Positions 17,211 through 25,759 of a stretch of 64,000 nucleotides of DNA are shown piece after piece (the first letter of the stretch is position 1; each line of letters opens with the position of its first letter). The stretch is taken from the NCBI GenBank assembly GCA_040365065.1, contig BAABNI010000005.1:124001-188000 (forward strand), in the 5' to 3' direction. This stretch comes from Pelagadaptatus aseana. Its GTDB lineage: Bacteria > Pseudomonadota > Gammaproteobacteria > Pseudomonadales > Cellvibrionaceae. Made by a program: the position numbers and the translations under genes. Below the pieces are notes generated by a model. The model made no database searches. It saw only the letters and a list, made by a program, of their open reading frames with translations, and was not told the DNA's origin.

Positions 17211-17942
17211 TCACTTTAACCAGGCTTCCAGCTCATCGGCGCCGCCAATGCACTGGCCGTCCACGAATACCTGTGGGGTGGTGCCGGCACCGCTGATGGC
17301 GGTCAGCGAGCTGTAGCTGATGCCGTGGCTGCCCAGCTCAATCACTTCGTATTTCAGGCCTTTGCCATCCAGAGCCTGCTTGGCGCGGGTGCAGTGCGGG
17401 CAGCCCGGTTTGGTCAGCATGGAGATGCGCTTGGGCAGCTCGGCGTTGGCATTGATGTAGTTGAGCATGGTGTCGGCATCGGAGACCTGGAACGGGTCGC
17501 CTGGAACATCCGGCTCGATGAACTGTTTCTCGATCACGCCGTCGTTCACCAGCATGGAGTAGCGCCAGGAGCGATCGCCGAAGCCCAGATCGTTTTTCTC
17601 TACCAGCATGCCCATGCCGCGGCTGAAGTCGCCGTTGCCATCAGGTAGAAAGGTGATGTTTTCCGCGTCCTGATCTTCCTGCCAGGCGTTCATCACAAAG
17701 GTGTCGTTAACCGACAGGCAGATGATGCTGTCCACACCCTCTTTGGCGAATACCGGAGCCAGCTCGTTGAAGCGAGGCAGGTGGGTAGAGGAACAGGTTG
17801 GGGTAAAGGCGCCGGGCAGGGCGAACAAAATAACCTTCTTGCCGGCGAACAGGTCGTCGGTGGTGACGTTTACCCAGTCGTTGCCCTGACGGGTGGGGAA
17901 GGTAACCTGAGGTACTTTCTGGCCTTCGCGATTCTCTAACAT
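17211..17942 (-). CDS. Hybrid peroxiredoxin-glutaredoxin (Prx5-Grx)
   Basis: Cytosolic peroxidase of 243 residues with its own reductant domain. Residues 1-160 are a Prx5-type peroxiredoxin with the peroxidatic Cys50 in PGAFTPTCSS. Residues 172-243 are a glutaredoxin with the dithiol active site CPHC at 181-184. This fusion is known from Haemophilus and other gammaproteobacteria, where glutathione reduces the glutaredoxin domain, which in turn recycles the peroxiredoxin. The length matches that family. It lies just upstream of pth on the minus strand order and has its own terminator. No OxyR site could be identified with confidence. Confidence 0.94.
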   Translation of the reverse strand: MLENREGQKVPQVTFPTRQGNDWVNVTTDDLFAGKKVILFALPGAFTPTCSSTHLPRFNELAPVFAKEGVDSIICLSVNDTFVMNAWQEDQDAENITFLPDGNGDFSRGMGMLVEKNDLGFGDRSWRYSMLVNDGVIEKQFIEPDVPGDPFQVSDADTMLNYINANAELPKRISMLTKPGCPHCTRAKQALDGKGLKYEVIELGSHGISYSSLTAISGAGTTPQVFVDGQCIGGADELEAWLK

Positions 17943-18046
17943 GATGTGTCTCCAGTTGGGTTGTTTGCTTAAGTTGGAAACAGTATAGGCAGAGATTCTT
18001 GATTGATAAATTTATATAAATTGATTTTATTGATCTGAAAAATAGA

Positions 18047-18628
18047 TTAATTGGTGTGGAGTTCTTTCATCGCGGCGTTCCATTCCCCTTTGATCGCCAG
18101 CGGCAGGTGGCGCAGAGCGTTGTGAATGCTGTCTTCAATCAGTTGTTGATCGGCCTTGGGGGCTTTCTTCAGCACATAGCCCGATACCTGTTTGGCGTTG
18201 CCGGGGTGGCCAATGCCGAGTCGCAGCCGGGCAAAATCCTTGCTGTTACCCAGACTGGAAATAATATCGCGCAGGCCGTTGTGGCCACCGTGGCCGCCAC
18301 CCAGTTTAAAGCGGGCGATACCGGGCTCCATATCCAGTTCGTCGTGGGCCACCAGAATGGCTTCGGGCTCAATTTTGAAGAAATTGGCCAGTGCACCGAC
18401 GGCTTGGCCGCTGCGATTCATAAAAGTGGTGGGCACCAGCAGGTGTACCGGGCGATTGTCGATCAGGGCTTTGGCGTAGTGACCAAAGTATTTTTTCTCC
18501 GGCGCCAGGGTGGCGCCATAGGCGCGGGCCACTTCGCGAACAAAATCTTCGCCGGCGTTATGCCGGGTGTTCTGGTATTCGGTGCCGGGGTTGCCCAGAC
18601 CTACGATCAATTTTATCGGTGTGTTCAT
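18047..18628 (-). CDS. pth: Peptidyl-tRNA hydrolase
   Basis: Cleaves peptidyl-tRNA released from stalled ribosomes. The 193-residue protein has the normal length and opens IKLIVGLGNPGTEYQNTRHN with the conserved Asn and catalytic His (shown as GLGNPG and TRHNAG), followed by FMNRSG and VAHDELD with the conserved Asp, and GGHGGHNGLR. It lies downstream of rplY, its usual neighbour; repeat R3 sits in the gap. Confidence 0.97.
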   Translation of the reverse strand: MNTPIKLIVGLGNPGTEYQNTRHNAGEDFVREVARAYGATLAPEKKYFGHYAKALIDNRPVHLLVPTTFMNRSGQAVGALANFFKIEPEAILVAHDELDMEPGIARFKLGGGHGGHNGLRDIISSLGNSKDFARLRLGIGHPGNAKQVSGYVLKKAPKADQQLIEDSIHNALRHLPLAIKGEWNAAMKELHTN

Positions 18629-18641
18629 AATCTTTGGTCAT

Positions 18642-18703
18642 GTCATCCCGAACGTATGTGAGGGATCTCCTTGGAAGAGATCCTTCGCTTTGCTCAGGAT
18701 GAC
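18642..18703 (+). repeat. Palindromic repeat copy R3
   Basis: The best-preserved copy of the family, 62 bases with perfect terminal symmetry: GTCATCCCGAAC at the left, a central GGGATCTCC...AGAGATCC, and GCTCAGGATGAC at the right. It can fold into one long hairpin. It lies between pth and the rplY terminator. Confidence 0.85.
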
Positions 18704-18732
18704 ATGGTTTGCAGTGTTGTTGATTGGAAGAA

Positions 18733-18768
18733 ACAAAAACGGCCGGGAAGTCAGACTTACCGGCCGTT
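18733..18768 (-). terminator. Rho-independent terminator after rplY
   Basis: A 9-bp GC-rich stem AACGGCCGG/CCGGCCGTT (18738-18746 with 18760-18768, 13-base loop) followed on the minus strand by TTTTTG. Confidence 0.85.
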
Positions 18769-18792
18769 CTCTGGGTTACTGAGAACAATAAA

Positions 18793-19434
18793 TTACTCAG
18801 CAGCTTCCTCGCCTTCACCACCTTCGCTGGCTTCTTCGTCAGCAGCGGCGCCCTTGGGCTTGGCAATGCTGGCGATGGCCTGATCGTGATCCGCGCCGTG
18901 AGACAGCTCAACAGACTCAACGCCTTTTGGCAGTTTCAGGTCGGAGATGTGGATGATGGTGCCAACTTCGGCATCGGCCAGATCCACTTCGATGAACTCA
19001 GGCAGGTTGGCTGGCAGACAGCTGATTTCCAGTTCGGTAGCGTTGTGGGAAACCTTACCGCCCTGCAGCTTAACACCTTTACAGGAATCTTCGTTGATGA
19101 AGTGCAAAGGTACCTTGGTCTGCAGTTTCTTGGTCTTGGAAACTCGCAGGAAGTCAGCGTGCATGATTTCAGCTTTGGCCGGGTGACGCTGCAGGTCCTT
19201 CAGGATAACGTCTTCGCTCTTGTCACCGATGTTGATGGTGATGATGTGAGAGTAAAACGCTTCGTTTTCCAGTTGCTTAATCAGATCTTTGTGGGGGATC
19301 TGGATGTTGGCTGGCTTTTTCTTGCCGCCGTAAACGATGGCTGGAACTTGGCCGTTAAGACGACGCAGGCGGCGGCTCGCACCTTTCCCTTGGTCTTCAC
19401 GGGCTTCTGCATTCAATACAAAATCTTCAGACAT
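18793..19434 (-). CDS. rplY: 50S ribosomal protein L25, long (Ctc) form
   Basis: Binds 5S rRNA in the large subunit. At 213 residues it is the long, general-stress-protein CTC form: an N-terminal L25 beta-barrel (about 1-95, EDQGKGASRRLRR near the start) plus a C-terminal TL5-like domain and an acidic tail rich in Glu and Gly. It lies between prs and pth, the usual order, and has its own terminator; a separate terminator after prs indicates that it is also transcribed independently. Confidence 0.96.
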   Translation of the reverse strand: MSEDFVLNAEAREDQGKGASRRLRRLNGQVPAIVYGGKKKPANIQIPHKDLIKQLENEAFYSHIITINIGDKSEDVILKDLQRHPAKAEIMHADFLRVSKTKKLQTKVPLHFINEDSCKGVKLQGGKVSHNATELEISCLPANLPEFIEVDLADAEVGTIIHISDLKLPKGVESVELSHGADHDQAIASIAKPKGAAADEEASEGGEGEEAAE

Positions 19435-19492
19435 GAGTCTTTCCTCAAAATTAAACTGTCGGGTTCCGCGACCAGAAACGACGACAGGGTTT

Positions 19493-19533
19493 TAAAAACT
19501 TGAGCCCACAACTGTAAAAGCTTGTGGGCTCAA
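19493..19533 (-). terminator. Rho-independent terminator after prs
   Basis: A perfect 12-bp stem TTGAGCCCACAA/TTGTGGGCTCAA (19500-19511 with 19522-19533, 10-base loop) followed on the minus strand by GTTTTTAAAA. Confidence 0.9.
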
Positions 19534-19554
19534 GGTGTTGCCGAGTGCGATGTG

Positions 19555-20499
19555 TTATTGATCAAACATCGCGCTCAGGGATTCTTCGTTGCTCAGACGG
19601 CGCATGGCCTCGGCGAGCATCACTGACAGGGTCAGCTGGCGGATCTTACCACAGTTTTGCAGCTCTTCGCTCAATGGAATGGAGTCCGCTACCACCAGTT
19701 CGTCCAGAACCGAATTTTCAATATTGCTCAGTGCCTTGCCAGACAGTACCGGGTGGGTACAGTAGGCAACCACTTGTTTGGCACCGAAGTCTTTCAGTGC
19801 GTTGGCTGCACCACACAGGGTGCCGGCGGTATCGACCATATCGTCGATCAGGATACAGGTGCGACCGTCAACGTCACCGATCAGGTTCATGATCTCGGCC
19901 ACATTGGCTTTCGGGCGACGTTTATCGATGATCGCCAGATCAACACCCAGTTGTTTGGCCAGTGCACGCGCGCGAACCACGCCGCCGATATCCGGGGAGA
20001 CCACGATCAGGTCTTCGTATTTCTGGGCGCGAATGTCGTCCAGCAGTACCGGAGAACCGTAAACGTTATCAACAGGTACATCAAAGAAGCCCTGGATCTG
20101 CTCGGCGTGCAAGTCAACAGTCAGTACGCGGTCGATGCCCACGGCGACCATCATGTCGGCAACTACTTTGGCGGTAATGGGTACCCGGGCAGAACGAACA
20201 CGGCGATCCTGACGGGCGTAACCAAAGTAGGGAACAACCGCGGTGATGCGGCCGGCAGAGGCGCGACGCAGGGCGTCGACCATCACAATCAGTTCCATCA
20301 GGTTGTCGTTGGTCGGTGCGCAGGTGGACTGCACAACGAAAACGTCACGACCGCGAACGTTCTCGTTCAGCTCAACGGCCACTTCGCCGTCTGAAAATTG
20401 GCTTACGGTGGCATCGCCCATCGGGATGCCCAAGCGATCAACGATTTGCTGTGCCAGTTTCGGGTTTGCGTTCCCGGTAAAGACCATTAAGTCAGCCAC
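19555..20499 (-). CDS. prs: Ribose-phosphate pyrophosphokinase
   Basis: Makes PRPP from ribose 5-phosphate and ATP for purine, pyrimidine, His and Trp synthesis. The 314-residue protein carries the class I signature: RQDRRVRSARVPITAK (flexible loop region), DLHAEQIQGFFDVPVDN, and the PRPP-binding CILIDDMVDTAGTL. The start is a GTG (20499), supported by an AAGGT about 8 bases upstream and by family length; an internal ATG at 20487 would give a slightly short protein. The position between tRNA-Gln/ispE and rplY is conserved in Pseudomonas-like bacteria. Confidence 0.97.
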   Translation of the reverse strand: MADLMVFTGNANPKLAQQIVDRLGIPMGDATVSQFSDGEVAVELNENVRGRDVFVVQSTCAPTNDNLMELIVMVDALRRASAGRITAVVPYFGYARQDRRVRSARVPITAKVVADMMVAVGIDRVLTVDLHAEQIQGFFDVPVDNVYGSPVLLDDIRAQKYEDLIVVSPDIGGVVRARALAKQLGVDLAIIDKRRPKANVAEIMNLIGDVDGRTCILIDDMVDTAGTLCGAANALKDFGAKQVVAYCTHPVLSGKALSNIENSVLDELVVADSIPLSEELQNCGKIRQLTLSVMLAEAMRRLSNEESLSAMFDQ

Positions 20500-20620
20500 G
20501 TGATGTACCTTCTGGTTTGTTCACAAATTCTTGCTATCAAGAGTTCAAAGTCAGACTCTTAATATAGAAGCTTCGCGCTTGAATGCACTGCGTATTTAAT
20601 GAACGCAGTTGCTGAGAGAA

Positions 20621-20732
20621 GGTGGAAGGATTGACTCGGCCGTCCGGGCCTCGCCCTTCGGGTTCGCTTCGCGAATCCAAAATTGCTCCTGGCAATTTTG
20701 TCGAACCTTCAGTGAAGGTTCTCATCCTTCTG
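20621..20732. repeat. Palindrome-rich element beside tRNA-Gln
   Basis: A roughly 110-base block of consecutive hairpins in the 291-base gap between prs and tRNA-Gln. It is bounded by a short inverted repeat (GAAGGAT near 20625, ATCCTTC at 20724-20730). Inside are TTCGC/GCGAA, AAAATTGC/GCAATTTT and GAACCTTC/GAAGGTTC hairpins. Its first 12 bases, GGTGGAAGGATT, are identical to 20798-20809 inside the T-arm side of the adjacent tRNA-Gln. It may be a tRNA-derived or REP-like intergenic repeat. No protein-coding potential is apparent. Confidence 0.55.
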
Positions 20733-20790
20733 TAAAGAAAGCCTACTCTCTCGCCAGAGCATCAAGTTTGGGAAACTTGCTAAAGGAATA

Positions 20791-20865
20791 TGGCTGGGGT
20801 GGAAGGATTCGAACCTTCGCATGACGGGATCAAAACCCGCTGCCTTACCGCTTGGCTACACCCCA
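20791..20865 (-). tRNA. tRNA-Gln(TTG)
   Basis: A 75-base cloverleaf on the minus strand. It starts TGGGGTG with the U1 typical of bacterial glutamine tRNAs, has anticodon loop TTTTGAT (anticodon TTG), T-loop GGTTCGAATCC and an encoded GCCA end. It lies 6 bases from the ispE stop, a position conserved in related genomes between ispE and prs. Confidence 0.95.
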
Positions 20866-20871
20866 GTGGTG

Positions 20872-21720
20872 TCAAACTGTACCGGACAATTGTTGGTGGG
20901 CTGGTGAGAGATTGACTCCCTTGGCCACAAAGCCTTTCAGATCTTCTGGAGCCTGCTCCAGAATTGCTTCGGCCTGTTCTCGTGATTCGAACTCGGCGAA
21001 TACACAAGCACCTGTTCCGGTCATCTTGGCGGGGGCGAATTTTACTAACCAATTCAGTGCCTTAGCAACCTCTGGGTAAAGTTTTTTTACCAGTGGTTGG
21101 CAGTCATTTTGGCCGCCCTGCTCAAGAAAGGCCGCTACTGTAATGGCGGAGGTGTCTCTTGTCAAATCTTTATGTGAAAAAATTTCCACGGTGGATACAT
21201 GGCAATCGGGGGTCAGCACCAGATAGTATTTTTCTGGCAGTTCCACCGGTGTCAGCTGTTCACCGATGCCCTCGGCCCAGGCCGTTTGCCCGTGGATAAA
21301 GACGGGTACATCGGCGCCCAGTGAAGCGCCCAATTCGGCCAGTACAGGCAGTGGTAGATTGAGTTGCCACAGGGCATTGAGGGCCAGCAGGGTGGTGGCG
21401 GCATCACTGCTGCCGCCACCGATGCCGCCGCCCATGGGCAGTTGCTTGTCCAGTTCAATGTGTGCCCCCAGTTTTGTCTGGCTGTGGCGTTGCAGCAGGC
21501 GGGCGGCGCGAACAATCAGATTGTCTTCGGCGGCGACCCCTTCAATGTCGGGTGACAGGGTGATATCAGGGGTGTCGGTGCAGCAAAACGTCAATTGGTC
21601 GCCGTGATCAAGCAGCTGAAACAGGGTTTGCAGGTTGTGGTAGCCATCGGCTCGGCGGCCGGTGATGTGCAAAAACAGGTTGAGTTTGGCGGGGGCGCTC
21701 AGGGTCAGAGTGTTGTTCAT
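20872..21720 (-). CDS. ispE: 4-diphosphocytidyl-2-C-methyl-D-erythritol kinase
   Basis: GHMP-family kinase of the MEP isoprenoid pathway; phosphorylates CDP-methylerythritol at the 2-hydroxyl. The 282-residue protein has an N-terminal SAPAKLNLFLHITGRR with the substrate-binding Lys, the ATP-binding GHMP motif PMGGGIGGGSSDAATT near residue 95, and the C-terminal FAPAKMTGTGACVF loop. The length is normal. It lies 36 bases after lolB and just before tRNA-Gln, so it is likely co-transcribed with the TPR lipoprotein and lolB. Confidence 0.96.
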   Translation of the reverse strand: MNNTLTLSAPAKLNLFLHITGRRADGYHNLQTLFQLLDHGDQLTFCCTDTPDITLSPDIEGVAAEDNLIVRAARLLQRHSQTKLGAHIELDKQLPMGGGIGGGSSDAATTLLALNALWQLNLPLPVLAELGASLGADVPVFIHGQTAWAEGIGEQLTPVELPEKYYLVLTPDCHVSTVEIFSHKDLTRDTSAITVAAFLEQGGQNDCQPLVKKLYPEVAKALNWLVKFAPAKMTGTGACVFAEFESREQAEAILEQAPEDLKGFVAKGVNLSPAHQQLSGTV

Positions 21721-21756
21721 ATATAAGGCGGTCAGGGTATTCCGGCAGGTTACCGA

Positions 21757-22497
21757 TCAGTAGATCTTCCAGTTTTTCATGATAAGGGTCAGGCGAATGC
21801 CTCGGCGTTCGGCGATCATCTTTTGCGGCAACATCCAGCCAGAAAAGGATTTATAACGCTGATAGCTGACTTGCCAGCCCGATTGCTGCAGCGACACCAG
21901 ACGCCCATCCCGATCACGCTCTTGCGTTGTCACGGGAGACTCCGGTGATACCAAACCACGTCCCCAGTAGTAGAGTTCCTCCACCGGCAGACTCCAGCCC
22001 AGGGTTTCCTGCATCAGTTGTTCGGGGGTGTCTGCAAATACAGGCAGTTTGTCTCCGCTGGTAATGCTGACCTGAGAGTCGTTGCCGCGAATCCAGGTGG
22101 CGCCCTGTCCCAGCGGCCCACTTAAATGAATGGCGTAGCGGTGGGGTTCCTGCATCCAGTTGTAATACAGGCTGCCGGAGTTGTCGGGCAGGCGGATGCC
22201 AAGCTTGCCCTGTACCTGCCAATGGCGGATGCTGGCCAGAATGGTTTGATAGTCTCCGGTGGCGGTGTCGACTGGCGCCTGTTTTTCAATGGCCGGGCGC
22301 TGAAATTCGGTTTTTGGTGGGCGGCTTTGGGTTTTGGATTGGGGGCTGCTGGTGGTTTTGGCCGACGACTGGCTCGCCGGCTCGTGGACTGGTGCCGGCG
22401 GTATGGTTTTCGGTTGACTGCTGCAGCCGATCAGCCCGACCAGCGTCAGGCACACGGCGATAAACTTGAGGGCTGGCGCCCGTAGGGGGTACTTCAT
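21757..22497 (-). CDS. lolB: Outer-membrane lipoprotein LolB, with a long linker
   Basis: Receives lipoproteins from LolA and inserts them into the outer membrane. The signal peptide ends in lipobox LIGC (Cys25). A Pro/Ser/Thr-rich linker of about 50 residues follows (27-75), longer than in E. coli LolB, before the LolB domain starting near HWQVQGKLGIRLPDNSGSL. The start overlaps the stop of the TPR gene by 4 bases (ATGA), so translation is coupled. Total length is 246 residues. The gene order TPR-lolB-ispE next to hemA matches Pseudomonas. Confidence 0.92.
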   Translation of the reverse strand: MKYPLRAPALKFIAVCLTLVGLIGCSSQPKTIPPAPVHEPASQSSAKTTSSPQSKTQSRPPKTEFQRPAIEKQAPVDTATGDYQTILASIRHWQVQGKLGIRLPDNSGSLYYNWMQEPHRYAIHLSGPLGQGATWIRGNDSQVSITSGDKLPVFADTPEQLMQETLGWSLPVEELYYWGRGLVSPESPVTTQERDRDGRLVSLQQSGWQVSYQRYKSFSGWMLPQKMIAERRGIRLTLIMKNWKIY

Positions 22498-24227
22498 TGT
22501 GCTTTCAGGCGGTCCATGGTTTCAGTGATGATGCTGCTGTCAGGGGTCAGCTTCAGGCCTCGCTGCCAGATACTTTCGGCCTGATCTTTATCCCCCATAA
22601 GCCAGAGTACTTCGCCAAGGTGTGCGGCTATTTCATGATCCGGCATCAGGTTCATGGCCTGACGCAATCTTACCAGCGCTTGTTCCAGATTGCCCTGTTT
22701 GAAATGCAGCCAGCCCATGCTGTCAATGATGGCTGCGTCATCCGGGCGAATTTGAATGGCTTTGGTAATCAGGATTTCCGCTTCCTCAATGCGATCGGTG
22801 CGATCCACCAGGGTATAACCGAGGGCGTTGAGTGCTGTGGCGTTGTTGGGATCGTATTTCAGTACGGTGCGCAGATCCTTTTCCAGCCCTTCGAGACTGC
22901 CCCGTTGCTCGTGCAGCATGGCGCGGCTGTAGAGCAGCTTGGTGCTGGTGGGAAACAGTTCAATGGCCTGATTCAATACGATTTCGGCCGCCTGCAGACG
23001 CTGGTGGTTGGTGAGGACTTCCGCCTCCAGCAGAAACAGGCGTTCGGCCTGATCTGGAAACTTGGCGCGCACGGCGTTCAGTCGCAGGTGGGCTTTGGCT
23101 TCCTCATTGGCTTTAACCAGAATGTCGGTGGTGTGCAGCAGGGCGGCGACAAAGTCGGGGCCGGGTTCTACCAGCAGGTAGTGTTCAAGAGCCTCTTCCC
23201 ATTGCTGGTTGTCCTCGGCGATGCGCCCCAGATAGTAATGCGCCGATGAGCGTCGCTGCGGAAATTGCAGCAGGTCGGTAAAGTGCTGGCGAGCGCCCTC
23301 GGTATCGCCCAGCTCCCTTGCGATCAATGCCAGGCTGTAGCGCAGTTCCGAGTCTTGCGGGGTCTGCTGCAGCATGATTTCAAACTGTTTGCGCGCCCCT
23401 TCGAGATCAATGCCGGCCAGCAGGCGTGCGTATTGCAGGCGCAGGCGTTGATCCCGGGGATGGTCTTCCAGCATTTGCTCCAGACGGATCATGGCTTTGT
23501 CGGTCTGCCCCAGCGTCAGAAGCAGCCGAGCTTCCAGAGTTGCTGCCGGAATCAGTTTGGGCTCTATTTTTAGGGCTTGCTGGGCGTATTCCAGAGCTTC
23601 TTCCGTCTCACCCTGTTGTTGATGCAATAACCCCAGACCTACCAGCAGCTCGGTGTTGTCGGGGTAGGTTTGCAGCAGCTGGCGGTACTTTTCCTGCAGT
23701 TGTTCGCGCTGGGTGTCGGTACTTTCGGCGGCCAGTGCAGCAATGCTCTGGAAAATGGAAGTACCTTTTTGTTGCTGCAGGTAGATGGCGTGCTCCACCG
23801 CTTCCAGCAGTCGGCCGTCCTGAGCCAGAGCGTTGCCGGCGGTAAAGCGGGCTTCGAGATCGTTGGGTGCCAGTTCGGCCCAGAGCGTAGCGGCATTGAG
23901 TATGGCTGGTTTGGCATTGAGATAGCGGGCAATGTGGGTGGCTCTTGCCGCGACCCCGGCGTCACGGGTTTTGTAAGCCTGTTGCAGGTAGTTGCTCAGG
24001 GCAATGTCATAGCGTTCCCGACTGCCTGCCAGTTCTGCGGCGATCAGCGAGTAGAGAGTGTCGGCTGGAAAGGGGCGTGCCGGTATCTCCTCGGTTGCCG
24101 GTTCTGCCGGCGTTGGAGTGGGTTCAATAAGGGTGACGCTGTCTTGCGCTGGTGGCTGTTGTACCTGAGTACTACAGGCTCCCAGTAGCAGGGTGGCCAG
24201 ACTGATGGCCAGGGGCAGTGATCTCAT
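22494..24227 (-). CDS. TPR-repeat lipoprotein
   Basis: A 577-residue secreted lipoprotein with lipobox LLGAC (Cys18), a Pro/Thr-rich linker, and then tandem tetratricopeptide repeats over nearly its full length. Several repeats are easy to see, for example around NTELLVGLGLLHQQQG and AAIIDSMGWLHFKQGN. TPR solenoids bind other proteins; the specific partner is unknown. The gene is conserved upstream of lolB and divergent from hemA in Pseudomonas-like genomes, which suggests an envelope-assembly role, but no function has been established by sequence alone. Confidence 0.88.
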   Translation of the reverse strand: MRSLPLAISLATLLLGACSTQVQQPPAQDSVTLIEPTPTPAEPATEEIPARPFPADTLYSLIAAELAGSRERYDIALSNYLQQAYKTRDAGVAARATHIARYLNAKPAILNAATLWAELAPNDLEARFTAGNALAQDGRLLEAVEHAIYLQQQKGTSIFQSIAALAAESTDTQREQLQEKYRQLLQTYPDNTELLVGLGLLHQQQGETEEALEYAQQALKIEPKLIPAATLEARLLLTLGQTDKAMIRLEQMLEDHPRDQRLRLQYARLLAGIDLEGARKQFEIMLQQTPQDSELRYSLALIARELGDTEGARQHFTDLLQFPQRRSSAHYYLGRIAEDNQQWEEALEHYLLVEPGPDFVAALLHTTDILVKANEEAKAHLRLNAVRAKFPDQAERLFLLEAEVLTNHQRLQAAEIVLNQAIELFPTSTKLLYSRAMLHEQRGSLEGLEKDLRTVLKYDPNNATALNALGYTLVDRTDRIEEAEILITKAIQIRPDDAAIIDSMGWLHFKQGNLEQALVRLRQAMNLMPDHEIAAHLGEVLWLMGDKDQAESIWQRGLKLTPDSSIITETMDRLKAQ

Positions 24228-24440
24228 TAATGTCTTCTATTTATATCGGTTTCAGAGGTGGTCAACCTTGGACAACCTTACCTGTGATTGGTTACAGGGG
24301 GAAGTGTGGAATATTTTTGAGGGTAATTCCTGTCTGGGAATAAATTTCTCCAGGAAAAATGCGGTTTTACTGAGAATTCCCTTGTCATGGGCAGTCAGGA
24401 ATCGGAAAATTGGCGGCTTTGTATTTTCCCGGCAAATTTT

Positions 24441-25727
24441 ATGACCCTGTTGGCCTTTGGCATCAATCACAATACCGCTTCCCTTGATTTCAGGGAGCAG
24501 GTTGCGTTTGCTCCTGATCAGGTGCAGACCGCTTTGCGCATGGCGTGCCACGATGCCGGTCTGGATGAGGCGGTAATCCTGTCAACCTGTAACCGAACCG
24601 AGCTGTATGTTCATGGCCGGGGTGTAGAGGGCAACGAGGGTGGTCGCAGTGCTCTGGATTGTCTGAAAGAGTGGCTGGTGCATTTTCAGGATCTGAGTCA
24701 CGGCGAGCTGGATGCCTGCCATTACAGCTATCAGGACGGTGAAGCCATCGAGCATATGATGCGTGTGGCCAGTGGTCTGGACTCCATGGTGCTGGGTGAG
24801 CCCCAGATTCTCGGTCAGATGAAATCCGCCTACGCGGTGGCCTGTGAAGCGGGCACTGTGGGTCGCTACTTGCACGGCGCATTCCATCAGACTTTTTCGA
24901 TCGCCAAGCGCGTGCGCACGGAAACCGCCATCGGTGAAAACCCGGTATCGGTAGCCTATGCCGCGGTGAGTCTGGCGCAGCAGATCTTCTCGGATTTAAA
25001 ACAGGATACGGCATTGCTGGTGGGTGCGGGTGAGACCATTGAACTGGTGGCACGGCATCTGACGGAACAAAAAATTGGCAGGCTGATTGTGGCAAATCGG
25101 ACCCTGGGTCGCGCCCATGAGTTGGCTGAAAAATTTTCGGCAGAAGCCATTTTGCTGGCAGATATTCCGGAGCATCTCCATCGGGCCGATATAGTAATTA
25201 CCTCCACTGCCAGTCAATTGCCACTGCTGGGTAAAGGCGCCGTCGAGTCGGCCCTGAAAAAACGCCGCCACAAGCCCATGTTTATGGTGGATATCGCGGT
25301 GCCTCGCGATATTGAAACTGAAGTGGCCGATCTTGAGGATGTGTACCTCTACAGCGTTGATGATCTCAAAGAAGTCATTGATGAAAATATGCGCTCGCGT
25401 CAGGAAGCTGCGGAAAAGGCACGGCAGATAGTGACAGAGGGTGCCGGTCAGTATTTGCAGGAATTGCGCGCGCTGGGCTCGGTCAATACCATCAAGGCCT
25501 TTCGTCAGAAGGCCGAATCACTGCGTAATCAGGAGTTGCAGAAGGCCATCAAGGCGCTGGAATCCGGAGCGGCTCCGGAGCTGGTGGTGCAACAGCTGGC
25601 TCGCGGGCTGACCAATAAATTACTGCACGCCCCTACTAAGCGTTTGAAGCAGGCGGGTGCGGCAGGTGAAAACGAATTGCTGGAATTCAGTAACCAATTA
25701 TTTGATTTGACGGACAAGCGGGATTGA
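24441..25727 (+). CDS. hemA: Glutamyl-tRNA reductase
   Basis: First committed enzyme of C5 tetrapyrrole synthesis; reduces glutamyl-tRNA to glutamate-1-semialdehyde with NADPH. With the ATG at 24441 the 428-residue protein begins MTLLAFGINHNTAS and places the catalytic Cys at residue 50 in STCNRTELY, exactly as in E. coli. The GLDSMVLGEPQILGQMK substrate loop and the NADPH-binding VGAGETIELVARHL follow. An upstream in-frame start at 24387 would add 18 atypical residues. It is followed 32 bases later by prfA, a classical hemA-prfA-prmC operon. It is divergent from the TPR gene, with a shared 213-base promoter region. Confidence 0.97.
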   Translation: MTLLAFGINHNTASLDFREQVAFAPDQVQTALRMACHDAGLDEAVILSTCNRTELYVHGRGVEGNEGGRSALDCLKEWLVHFQDLSHGELDACHYSYQDGEAIEHMMRVASGLDSMVLGEPQILGQMKSAYAVACEAGTVGRYLHGAFHQTFSIAKRVRTETAIGENPVSVAYAAVSLAQQIFSDLKQDTALLVGAGETIELVARHLTEQKIGRLIVANRTLGRAHELAEKFSAEAILLADIPEHLHRADIVITSTASQLPLLGKGAVESALKKRRHKPMFMVDIAVPRDIETEVADLEDVYLYSVDDLKEVIDENMRSRQEAAEKARQIVTEGAGQYLQELRALGSVNTIKAFRQKAESLRNQELQKAIKALESGAAPELVVQQLARGLTNKLLHAPTKRLKQAGAAGENELLEFSNQLFDLTDKRD

Positions 25728-25759
25728 TTCCGCTGGCCGGACTTCACTGAGTATTCACT

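Noticed and set aside
14196..18703. TonB receptor region as a composite transposon
   Set aside because: The flanking repeats are only about 60 bases, no transposase is present and no target-site duplications were seen.
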